Shown here: positions 8,194 to 14,625 of the stretch, one piece after another
How positions within the stretch are numbered: position 1 is the stretch's first letter
How the letters are laid out: every line of letters begins with the position of its first letter
Source: Zetaproteobacteria bacterium
Lineage (GTDB): Bacteria > Pseudomonadota > Zetaproteobacteria > Mariprofundales > Mariprofundaceae
Direction of reading: 5' to 3'
DNA: 26,889 nucleotides
Assembly (NCBI GenBank): GCA_021545625.1
Contig: JAJRVH010000044.1
Span: forward strand, 1-26,889
The notes under the pieces: model-generated
What the model was told of the DNA's origin: nothing
The model's database searches: none
Seen by the model: only the letters and a program-made list of their open reading frames with translations
Program-made: the position numbers and the translations under genes

Positions 8194-9015
8194 CTATTCG
8201 CCGAATTTCAGCTCGCAGGCCTGTTCATAGGTCACCAGATCCGTGACCGTCGGATTCGGCCCGCACAGCGGGCAGGCCGGGTCCTTGTGCAGCTTCAGCT
8301 TTTTCCATTCCATGCGCAGTGCGTCAAAGGTCATCAGGCGACCGGACAGCGAATCGCCAATACCCAGCAGTTCCTTGATCACCTCGACGGCCTGGATGGT
8401 GCCGACCGCGCCGGCCAGCGCGCCCAGAATGCCGGCCTCCGAACAGCTCGGTACCAGCCCCGCCGGCGGCGGCTCCGGATACAGGCAACGGTAGCACGGG
8501 CCTTCCTTATGCTGGTGTGGCTTGAAGGTCGCCACCTGCCCCTCGAAGCGGAACATCGCACCGGAAACCAGCGGCTTGTTCTCAAAAAAGCAGGCATCGT
8601 TGACCAGAAAACGGGTCGGAAAATTGTCGCAGCCATCGACGACCAGATCGTATTCGCTGATAATCTCGCGGATATTCTCGGCCGTAACGAAATGATTGTA
8701 GGTCTTGACCTTCACATCCGGATTGAGCGCCTGGATCGTTTCTCGCGCGCTCTCGACCTTCGGCATGCCAACGCGGTCCTCATTATGGATAATCTGGCGC
8801 TGCAGATTCGACGAGTCGACGACATCGGCATCGGCGATGCCGATCGTGCCCACGCCCGCGGCGGCCAGATAATAGGCGACCGGCGAACCAAGCCCGCCGG
8901 CGCCAATCATGAACACCTTCGACTCCAGCAGCTTCGACTGCCCCTCGGCTCCCACTTCAGGCAGGATAATATGACGCGAATAGCGCTCGATCTGTTTCTC
9001 GGTAAAATCAATCAT
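8194..9015 (-). CDS. moeB: E1-like sulfur-carrier adenylyltransferase (MoeB/ThiF/HesA family)
   Basis: Activates the C-terminal glycine of a ubiquitin-like sulfur carrier by adenylation, before conversion to a thiocarboxylate. The 273 residues show the nucleotide-binding GAGGLG (38-43), NLQRQ (70-74), the acidic DGCDNFPTR (127-135), a zinc site from C174/C177 (CYRC) and C248/C251 (CPLC), and a candidate active cysteine C191 in VPSCSEAG. It has no rhodanese extension. The ATG at 9015 is chosen because GAGG lies 7 nt upstream and the family N-terminus starts there; a longer frame up to 9066 has no support. Its natural partner is the MoaD-like carrier encoded at 10387-10665, so its role is probably cysteine/homocysteine sulfur transfer rather than molybdopterin synthesis. 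The gene symbol is by family only. Confidence 0.9.
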   Translation of the reverse strand: MIDFTEKQIERYSRHIILPEVGAEGQSKLLESKVFMIGAGGLGSPVAYYLAAAGVGTIGIADADVVDSSNLQRQIIHNEDRVGMPKVESARETIQALNPDVKVKTYNHFVTAENIREIISEYDLVVDGCDNFPTRFLVNDACFFENKPLVSGAMFRFEGQVATFKPHQHKEGPCYRCLYPEPPPAGLVPSCSEAGILGALAGAVGTIQAVEVIKELLGIGDSLSGRLMTFDALRMEWKKLKLHKDPACPLCGPNPTVTDLVTYEQACELKFGE

Positions 9016-9111
9016 AGTCAGCCTCTTTGTTGATACAGAATGCAGCAGGGCACGCACGGCGAACATCGAAACATCGCCATGCCTGCCGCATATAGCCGGT
9101 CATGGCGCCTG

Positions 9112-10044
9112 TTAAACTTCGATTCCCTTGAACAGGTCCGTGGACATATACCGTTCGGCCATCGACGGCACGACAACGACAATGCGCCGCCCCTTCATCT
9201 CCGGGCGCGCCGCGATCCTGAGCGCCGCCGTGACCGCAGCACCGGACGAAATGCCGCCGGGAATACCCTCTTCGTCGGACAGCCGGCGGGCCATCGAAAT
9301 CGCCTCATCGTTGGTCACCTGCTCGACGCCATCGAGAATATCGACATTCAGGTTCTTTGGAATAAAGCCGGCACCGATGCCCTGAATCTTGTGCGGGCCG
9401 GGCGCGCCGCCCGAAATCACCGGCGAATCGGCCGGCTCGACGGCGATAGCCCTGAACTCCGGGTTGCGGGACTTGAGCACCTCGGCCACGCCCGTGATCG
9501 TGCCGCCGGTACCGACACCGGCCACGATCGCATCCACCCGGCCTTCGGTATCGTTCCAGATTTCCTCGGCCGTCGTACGGCGGTGGATCTCCGGATTGGC
9601 CGGGTTCTCGAACTGCTGCGGCATGAATGCACCCTCGGTGGACGCGACAATGTCGGAGGCTTTCTCGATCGCCCCCTTCATACCCTTCTCGGCCGGCGTC
9701 AACACCAGCTCCGCACCCAGAAGCTTGAGCAACTTGCGACGCTCCAGGCTCATTGACTCGGGCATCGTCAGAATGCAGCGATAGCCCTTGGCGCGAGCCA
9801 CGAAAGCCAGCGCAATACCGGTATTTCCGGAGGTTGGCTCGACGATCACGCCGCCCTCTTTCAGGCGCCCGTCCGCCTCGGCCGCCTCGATCATCGCCTT
9901 GCCGATTCGATCCTTGACCGAGTTAAGCGGGTTGAAGAACTCGAGCTTGGCCACGACCTCCGCACCCAGCCCGCCCGCCAGACGGTTCAGGCGAACCAGC
10001 GGCGTATGACCAACGGTTTCCGCTGCATTGTCGAATATCGGCAT
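9112..10044 (-). CDS. cysK: Cysteine synthase (CysK-type, PLP-dependent)
   Basis: Beta-replacement enzyme making cysteine from an activated serine, usually O-acetylserine. The 310-residue length is normal. The PLP lysine is K44 in NSVKDR; the substrate loop TSGNTG is at 71-76; the phosphate-binding GVGTGGT is at 177-183; the KIQGIGAGFIP segment is typical of CysK rather than of the phosphoserine-type CysM. The sulfur donor may be sulfide or, given the neighbours (MoeB, MoaD-like carrier), a protein thiocarboxylate as in the CysO/CysM system of mycobacteria. An excellent ribosome site (GGAGGTG) precedes the ATG. No serine acetyltransferase (cysE) is present in the window. Confidence 0.95.
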   Translation of the reverse strand: MPIFDNAAETVGHTPLVRLNRLAGGLGAEVVAKLEFFNPLNSVKDRIGKAMIEAAEADGRLKEGGVIVEPTSGNTGIALAFVARAKGYRCILTMPESMSLERRKLLKLLGAELVLTPAEKGMKGAIEKASDIVASTEGAFMPQQFENPANPEIHRRTTAEEIWNDTEGRVDAIVAGVGTGGTITGVAEVLKSRNPEFRAIAVEPADSPVISGGAPGPHKIQGIGAGFIPKNLNVDILDGVEQVTNDEAISMARRLSDEEGIPGGISSGAAVTAALRIAARPEMKGRRIVVVVPSMAERYMSTDLFKGIEV

Positions 10045-10058
10045 ATTACACCTCCATT

Positions 10059-10082
10059 GGTGTGATTCTATAATTTAACACC
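10059..10082 (-). promoter_or_regulatory. Inverted repeat upstream of cysK
   Basis: In the 51-bp gap between the NIL gene and cysK, GGTGT (10059-10063) and ACACC (10078-10082) form a short inverted repeat around a 14-bp AT-rich core, just before the cysK ribosome site. The surroundings are the most AT-rich stretch of the operon. It could be an operator or an internal start site, but no convincing -35/-10 pair was found. Confidence 0.25.
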
Positions 10083-10095
10083 TACGATGCGTATA

Positions 10096-10338
10096 TTAAC
10101 CCTCAATGATGCCCTGTTCAATGGGGTCGACATGCACGCCCTGCTCTTTCAGCCAGGCCACCGCGGCCTCGACGACATCGTCGTCGCCATCGAGCTCCAG
10201 CCCGACCAGCCCCATATGATCCTTGACCTCGGCGGTACGGATATTGGTCACCACATCAAACTTTCGGGCCAGCTTCCAGATCACCGGCTCGGTCACGTTC
10301 TGCTCATTGAATGTCAGATACACCCTCAGTTTCATCAT
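10096..10338 (-). CDS. Small NIL-domain protein
   Basis: The 80-residue protein consists almost only of a NIL domain, the small ferredoxin-like fold found at the C-terminus of the methionine ABC transporter ATPase MetN, where it senses methionine. Visible features are the opening MKLRVYLTF strand and the GLVGLELDGDDD segment. There are no cysteines, so it is not the Fe-S-linked form. Stand-alone NIL proteins occur beside sulfur-carrier and homocysteine/methionine genes; here it sits between the carrier and cysK. It may bind methionine or act as an accessory subunit for sulfur transfer, which is inference. ATG at 10338 or the next ATG at 10335; GGGAG is close upstream. Confidence 0.85.
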   Translation of the reverse strand: MMKLRVYLTFNEQNVTEPVIWKLARKFDVVTNIRTAEVKDHMGLVGLELDGDDDVVEAAVAWLKEQGVHVDPIEQGIIEG

Positions 10339-10386
10339 CAGCTCCCGGATCAGGGCCGCAGGCGCGGCGGTTCGTTTCGGATTATA

Positions 10387-10665
10387 TTAGACGCCGCCGG
10401 CAATGGCAGGCACGATGGATACCTCGTCGCCATCCTTCAGCGCCGTGTTGCGGCCATCGAGAAAACGGACATCCTCGTCGTTCAGATATACGTTCACGAA
10501 ACGACGGATCTCGCCGTTGTCGTCGCACAGGCGCTCTTTCAGGCCCGGGTGCGCAGCCTCAAGGTTGTCGATCAGCTCGCTGATACTCGATGCCTCGATG
10601 CTTACCTCATCGGCACCGCCGGTCAGCTTGCGCAGCGGGGTTGGAATACGTACGGATACAGCCAT
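10387..10665 (-). CDS. MoaD/ThiS-family sulfur carrier (CysO-like) ending in Gly-Gly-Val
   Basis: Ubiquitin-fold sulfur carrier of 92 residues. The pattern VSVRIPTPLRKLTGG, FVNVYLNDEDVRFLDG and DGDEVSIVPAIAGGV is typical of the CysO/MoaD group. In active carriers the C-terminal Gly-Gly is adenylated by an E1 enzyme (encoded at 8194-9015) and turned into a thiocarboxylate. Here the last residues are G90-G91-V92, so one valine must be removed, or the protein works differently. JAMM/MPN+ peptidases do such trimming in related systems (for example QbsD on QbsE and HcyD on HcyS), but none is encoded in this window. The ribosome site AAGGAG is near-ideal, 8 nt before the ATG. The position between thrC and the NIL gene argues for amino-acid sulfur transfer rather than molybdopterin synthesis. 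Confidence 0.9.
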   Translation of the reverse strand: MAVSVRIPTPLRKLTGGADEVSIEASSISELIDNLEAAHPGLKERLCDDNGEIRRFVNVYLNDEDVRFLDGRNTALKDGDEVSIVPAIAGGV

Positions 10666-10705
10666 GTTTCATCTCCTTATGTTGCCGCCACCTGTGTGGC
10701 TTTTT

Positions 10706-10733
10706 TCAAAAATCGCTCGCCCGCACCGGGCGC
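10706..10733 (-). terminator. Weak terminator-like hairpin between thrC and the sulfur-carrier gene
   Basis: Directly after the thrC stop codon the minus strand forms a 6-bp GC stem (CGCCCG / CGGGCG) with a 3-nt loop, followed within 5 nt by five T's. It may reduce transcription of the downstream genes relative to thrC or stabilise the thrC 3' end. The T tract is short and not adjacent to the stem, so read-through is expected. Confidence 0.4.
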
Positions 10734-11981
10734 TCATGCAGCCAGGGCAGCCTTGTCTTCCGCGGCCAGCACGTCGAACTCCTTCAGGCTGGCCTCGATG
10801 ATGCGCGGCTTGTCGATCGCGTCGGCCACCGCCTCCTGCGTCTTCAGACCGTTGCCGGTGATGCACAGCACGATCGATTCATCGCGCGGCAGCTTGCCGG
10901 ATTCGATCAGCTTCTTCGCGCAGCCCAGCGTCACGCCACCCGCCGTTTCGGCGAAGATGCCTTCGGTCTCGGCCAGAAGCTTCATCGCATCGACCACTTC
11001 CTGATCGGACACATCCTCGGCCCAGCCGCCGGATTCCCTGATCACGCGGTTGGCATAGAAGCCGTCGGCCGGATTGCCGATGGCCAGCGACTTGGCAATC
11101 GTATCGGCATGCACCGGCTGGATCAGATCCGTGCCGTCCTTGACCGATCTGGAAATCGGCGAACAACCGGTCGCCTGGGCGCCATACACAGCCGTGCCGT
11201 TATCCTCGACCAGGCCCAGCTTGATAAACTCCTTGATCGACTTATCCACCTTCGTGCACAGCGAGCCGGATGCCATCGGTACCACGACATGCTTCGGCGC
11301 CTTCCAGCCCAGCTGCTCCATCATCTCGTAGCCGAGCGACTTGGAGCCCTCGGCATAGAACGGCCGCACATTGACATTGACGAAGGCCCAGCCGTACTTG
11401 CCGGCCACTTCCGAGCACAAACGGTTCACATCGTCGTACTTGCCTTTGATGCCAATGATTCTGGTGCCGAAAATACCGGCGCCCAGCACCTTGCCCTGCT
11501 CCAGATCGTGCGGAATGAACACATAGGACTCAAGACCCGCCGCCGCGGCATTGGCGGCCACGGAGCCCGCCAGATTGCCGGTCGAGGCGCAGGCCACGGT
11601 CTTGAAACCGAACTCGACGGCCTTGGACAGGGCCACCGACACGACGCGATCCTTGAACGACAGCGTCGGATAGCAGACCGAATCGTTCTTGATATACAGC
11701 TCGGACACGCCCAGCACCTTTTCGAGGTTTCTGGCGCGCACCAGCGGCGTAAAGCCGTTCTGAGCACCCACGGTCGGCTCGCCATCGATCGGCAGCAGCT
11801 CCTTGTAGCGCCACATCGTCTGCGGACGCGACTCGATCAGCTCGCGGGTCAGGCGTCCCTTGAGCTTGTCGTAGTCGTAGACCACTTCCAGCGGTCCGAA
11901 ACAGAACTCGCAGACATGGACCGGCTCGATCGGGTACTCATGCCCGCATTCCCGACATTTCAGTGCACGTACGATACTCAT
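10734..11981 (-). CDS. thrC: Threonine synthase (PLP-dependent, with N-terminal zinc-ribbon-like motif)
   Basis: Converts O-phosphohomoserine to threonine. The 415-residue protein starts with two CxxC pairs (C9/C12 and C24/C27), a small zinc-ribbon-like motif, then a fold-type II PLP domain with the PLP lysine K110 in LSFKDR, the ASTGNLAGS loop (near 133-141) and a late ITGNGLK segment. It is the first gene after the SAM-I riboswitch. Placing a threonine enzyme under SAM control, with a sulfur carrier next to it, is notable: O-phosphohomoserine is also a possible precursor for homocysteine. Sequence alone does not show whether this enzyme makes threonine only. ATG at 11981, with GGGAGA about 13 nt upstream. 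Confidence 0.93.
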   Translation of the reverse strand: MSIVRALKCRECGHEYPIEPVHVCEFCFGPLEVVYDYDKLKGRLTRELIESRPQTMWRYKELLPIDGEPTVGAQNGFTPLVRARNLEKVLGVSELYIKNDSVCYPTLSFKDRVVSVALSKAVEFGFKTVACASTGNLAGSVAANAAAAGLESYVFIPHDLEQGKVLGAGIFGTRIIGIKGKYDDVNRLCSEVAGKYGWAFVNVNVRPFYAEGSKSLGYEMMEQLGWKAPKHVVVPMASGSLCTKVDKSIKEFIKLGLVEDNGTAVYGAQATGCSPISRSVKDGTDLIQPVHADTIAKSLAIGNPADGFYANRVIRESGGWAEDVSDQEVVDAMKLLAETEGIFAETAGGVTLGCAKKLIESGKLPRDESIVLCITGNGLKTQEAVADAIDKPRIIEASLKEFDVLAAEDKAALAA

Positions 11982-12015
11982 GATTGGCTAATCTCCCTGG
12001 GCTGCGTCCAGACAT

Positions 12016-12044
12016 AAAAAAACCTCCGCAACGAGGCAGAGGCT
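12016..12044 (-). terminator. Terminator hairpin just upstream of thrC
   Basis: The minus strand reads AGCCTCTG, an 8-nt loop, then CGGAGGTT, followed by T's (seven T's in total at 12022-12016). The stem is 6-8 bp with G-U pairs. It lies 35 nt before the thrC start codon and downstream of the SAM riboswitch, so it is a candidate for the SAM-controlled expression platform. Confidence 0.7.
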
Positions 12045-12049
12045 GACAG

Positions 12050-12069
12050 AAAAAGCGCCCGCAAGGCGC
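12050..12069 (-). terminator. Second terminator hairpin in the riboswitch leader
   Basis: The minus strand reads GCGCC, a 5-nt loop TTGCG, GGCGC and then five T's. It lies only 15 nt after the 3' end of the riboswitch and is followed after a few bases by the hairpin at 12044-12016. The two are tandem; either one could be the SAM-dependent terminator. Confidence 0.7.
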
Positions 12070-12082
12070 ATCGATCAACCCG

Positions 12083-12210
12083 TGCATCATCGCTCCCTCG
12101 GTATCCCCTCGGGCAGGCATTGGCACCTTTCCTGAACGGGCGATCAGCCCCTTCGGCGGTTGCCGCGGTTTCGCAGGGCCTGTAACCCTCCACCGCTCTG
12201 GATAAAGCCG
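12083..12210 (-). ncRNA. SAM-I (S-box) riboswitch
   Basis: The minus strand shows the S-box core in order: CTTTATC (12207-12201), AGAGCGGTGGAGGG (12199-12186), GGCCCTGCGAAACC, GGCAACC, then AAAGGTGCCAATGCC (about 12131-12117) and a closing GATGATG (12091-12085). CTTTATC and GATGATG pair to form P1. These are the conserved blocks of the SAM-I aptamer, which turns expression down when S-adenosylmethionine is high. Tandem terminators follow, so control is probably by transcription termination. The downstream gene is thrC, and the following genes are on the same strand with short gaps, so the switch may govern the whole run to cysN. Confidence 0.94.
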
Positions 12211-12229
12211 GATTCAAATTGTGCGGCGA

Positions 12230-12257
12230 ATTATCGCTCCATTTTCCGGAAAAGCAA
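12230..12257 (-). promoter_or_regulatory. Predicted sigma-70 promoter for the riboswitch-thrC transcript
   Basis: On the minus strand, TTGCTT (12257-12252) and GATAAT (12235-12230) are separated by 16 bp. The start would fall about 15-20 nt before the riboswitch aptamer. The -35/spacer region contains the 12-bp palindrome TTTTCCGGAAAA (12253-12242). The promoter lies between the thrB stop codon and the aptamer. This is prediction only. Confidence 0.5.
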
Positions 12258-12277
12258 GCGCCGCCGCGATCCCGCCC

Positions 12278-13213
12278 TCAACACTGCCTGTGCAGCAGCA
12301 GCTTGCGGCGGTATTCCTCCGGATCCTTGGTCTGCGTCATCGCGCCGCCACGGGGAAACAGCTCGTCGTACAGGCGCGACACCCAGAAACGCAACGCCGC
12401 CAGACGCAGCATATCGGGCAGCGCGCGGCGCTCCGCATCACCCAGCCGGCGTGCCGACTCGTAGCCGTCCAGCAGCGCCCGCATGCGCGCATCGTCCCCG
12501 CCCTCCAGCAACACGGCCTGCGCATTCAGCGAGATGGCGATATCCATCACATAGGGCGCATCGTGGGCATAGTAGAAATCGATCAGCCCCGACACCGCGT
12601 CACCCTCGAACAGGATATTGTCGCAGAACAGGTCGCCGTGAATCACGCCCGACGGCAGCCCGGCATGGGACACCCCCTGCTGATAGGCCAGCTCATCCTC
12701 CAGCAGCGCCAGCGCCCCGTCCCCGTAGCGGCTGCGCGTTTTATCGCTCACTGCGGCGATCGTGTCGGCCAGCCAGTCCATGCCGGTCGGATTCGGACGC
12801 CGTTCGGGAAAATCGGCGCCGGCCATGTGCAGGCTGGCCAGCGCATAGCCCGATGCCTTCAGCTGGGCGGGATTCAGCTCATCCAGTGTCCTGCCCCGCA
12901 GACAGGAGACGATACAGCCCTGCTTGCCGCCCGCACAGGTAAACAGCAGACGGCCGTCGCGACGCGGCTGCACGTCCGGGCACGGCAGCCCGTGCGCGGC
13001 CAGATGACGCATCAGACGCATGAAATAGGGCAGCTCCTCGGCGCGCATGCGTTCGAAAACCGTCAGCACAAAACGCCCTGCCTCGGTATCAATAAAGAAA
13101 TTGCTGTTTTCTATGCCTGCGGCAATGCCCTCGAAGGCGTGCAGGCGGCCGAGACTGTAGTCGGCAAGGATGGCCTCGATATCGGCGCGGGAAAGATCGG
13201 TATAGACGGACAT
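12278..13213 (-). CDS. thrB: Homoserine kinase (APH-like, ThrB type II)
   Basis: Phosphorylates homoserine to O-phosphohomoserine, the substrate of ThrC. The 311-residue protein belongs to the aminoglycoside-phosphotransferase-like fold, not to the GHMP kinases. Motifs: N-terminal nucleotide loop with GIENSNFFI (33-41), catalytic HGDLFCDN (192-199) with D194, and the metal-binding IDFYYAHDAP (211-220) with D212. The MSVYTDLSRADIEAIL start is typical of this homoserine kinase group. The gene lies upstream of the riboswitch on the same strand, and I see no convincing terminator behind it. Read-through from thrB would therefore also pass the SAM switch. It is divergent from murA. Confidence 0.95.
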   Translation of the reverse strand: MSVYTDLSRADIEAILADYSLGRLHAFEGIAAGIENSNFFIDTEAGRFVLTVFERMRAEELPYFMRLMRHLAAHGLPCPDVQPRRDGRLLFTCAGGKQGCIVSCLRGRTLDELNPAQLKASGYALASLHMAGADFPERRPNPTGMDWLADTIAAVSDKTRSRYGDGALALLEDELAYQQGVSHAGLPSGVIHGDLFCDNILFEGDAVSGLIDFYYAHDAPYVMDIAISLNAQAVLLEGGDDARMRALLDGYESARRLGDAERRALPDMLRLAALRFWVSRLYDELFPRGGAMTQTKDPEEYRRKLLLHRQC

Positions 13214-13224
13214 GCGCGCATCCT

Positions 13225-13268
13225 AGCCGCAACCGGGCGACTGTCAGCCTTTTCGCCCGGCTGCGACC
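13225..13268. repeat. Imperfect 16-bp inverted repeat between thrB and murA
   Basis: Arms 13225-13240 and 13253-13268 are inverted copies with three differences; the inner 8 bp (CCGGGCGA / TCGCCCGG) are perfect. The repeat sits in the 116-bp divergent gap, starting 12 bp from the thrB start codon, so it would be in the thrB leader or overlap its promoter. No T tract follows on either strand, so it does not look like a terminator. It may be an operator or leader hairpin. Confidence 0.5.
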
Positions 13269-13329
13269 CGGCATTGTTCGCCCTGTCGGCAGACGCTAGC
13301 GTTCGCGCGATTATGAATCAGGCGCTGAC

Positions 13330-14625
13330 ATGGACAGAATAATCATTCAGGGCGGCAAGCCGCTGCGCGGAAGCGTCGAGGCAAGCGGCGCCAAGAATGC
13401 GGCCCTGCCCCTGCTGGCGGCCGCCATCCTCATTGACGGGCCGGTCTGCTACCGGCGCATTCCGCATCTGCGCGACATCTCGACGATGATGACGCTGCTT
13501 GCCTGGCAGGGGGCCGAGGTCTCCTACGACGACCAGCACTGCCTGCATGTCGATGCCCGGCCGGCCGCCAAGCCGGAAGCCCCCTATGAGCTGGTCAAGA
13601 CCATGCGCGCCTCGGCCATCGTGCTCGGGCCGCTGCTGACCCGCTTCGGGCGCGCCCGCGTCAGCCTGCCGGGTGGCTGCGCCATCGGTGCACGGCCGAT
13701 CGACATGCACCTGAAGGGTCTTGAAGCGATGGGCGCCAGCATCAGTGTCGAACAGGGCGATATCGTCGCCAGTGCGTCCGGCAGGCTGCAGGGCGCACGC
13801 ATCGTGTTCGATCAGGTCACCGTCACCGGCACCGAAAACCTGATGATGGCGGCCGTTCTGGCCAGCGGCGAAACCGTGCTCGACAACGCCGCCCGCGAAC
13901 CCGAAATCGTCAATCTCGCCGATGCGCTGAACAACCTCGGTGCCCGTATCAAGGGCGCCGGCAGCGACTGCATTCGCATTCAGGGCGTAACACGGCTGGA
14001 CGGCGGCGCAATCACGACCATCGCCGACCGCATCGAAACCGCCACCTATCTGGCGGCCGGCCTGATCACCGGCGGCGACGTCACCGTGACCGATACCGAC
14101 CCGGGCATGCTCGATGCCTTCCTGGCCCGAGTTCAGGATGCCGGCGGCACCATCGAGACCGGAACGGACTATATACGCTGCGCCAGCAGTGGCCGCCTGC
14201 AGGCCGTCGATATCCACACCCGGCCGCATCCGGGTTTCCCGACCGACCTGCAGGCCCAGTTCATGGCCATGATGACACTGGCCGAAGGTACCAGCGTCAT
14301 CCATGAAAGCATTTTCGAAAACCGGTTCATGCATGTGCAGGAACTGGCCCGCATGGGCGCCGATATCCGGCTGGACGGCAACACGGCCGTCGTCACCGGC
14401 GTGCCGCGCATCTCCGGCGCGCCGGTCATGGCCACCGATCTGCGCGCCTCGGCATCGCTGGTGCTGGCCGGACTGGCCGCCGGAGGTGAAACGACGGTAT
14501 CCCGCGTCTATCATATCGACCGCGGTTACGAGCGCATCGAAGAAAAGCTGGGCAAGCTGGGCGCCGATATTACACGCCACAGTGTCAGCGAAAACTGGAT
14601 GCAGGGAGCCAAGCTGAATGCCTGA
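13330..14625 (+). CDS. murA: UDP-N-acetylglucosamine 1-carboxyvinyltransferase MurA
   Basis: First committed step of peptidoglycan synthesis: transfers enolpyruvate from PEP to UDP-GlcNAc. The 431-residue length is close to the usual 420. K22-N23 of the ASGAKNAALP motif and the loop cysteine C117 in PGGCAIGARPIDMHL are present; this cysteine is the one alkylated by fosfomycin in known enzymes. The late NRFMHVQEL and RASASLVLAGL segments are also typical. The start has an AGGCG-type ribosome site. The end overlaps hisG by 8 bp, a known proteobacterial arrangement in which murA leads into the histidine genes. Confidence 0.97.
   Translation: MDRIIIQGGKPLRGSVEASGAKNAALPLLAAAILIDGPVCYRRIPHLRDISTMMTLLAWQGAEVSYDDQHCLHVDARPAAKPEAPYELVKTMRASAIVLGPLLTRFGRARVSLPGGCAIGARPIDMHLKGLEAMGASISVEQGDIVASASGRLQGARIVFDQVTVTGTENLMMAAVLASGETVLDNAAREPEIVNLADALNNLGARIKGAGSDCIRIQGVTRLDGGAITTIADRIETATYLAAGLITGGDVTVTDTDPGMLDAFLARVQDAGGTIETGTDYIRCASSGRLQAVDIHTRPHPGFPTDLQAQFMAMMTLAEGTSVIHESIFENRFMHVQELARMGADIRLDGNTAVVTGVPRISGAPVMATDLRASASLVLAGLAAGGETTVSRVYHIDRGYERIEEKLGKLGADITRHSVSENWMQGAKLNA

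Noticed and set aside
7278..8246. 322-codon plus-strand frame opposite the sulfite reductase
   Set aside because: Opposite strand to a well-supported gene with all key cysteines; no motif of its own.
10734..11981. ThrC re-labelled as a homocysteine-forming enzyme
   Set aside because: Gene context and the SAM switch invite the idea, but the sequence has the normal threonine synthase motifs; kept as a question in the findings only.
13270..13329. Sigma-70 promoter for murA
   Set aside because: TTGTTC has no acceptable -10 box at the right distance; the only AT-rich stretch (GATTATGAAT) has no matching -35, so I do not call it.
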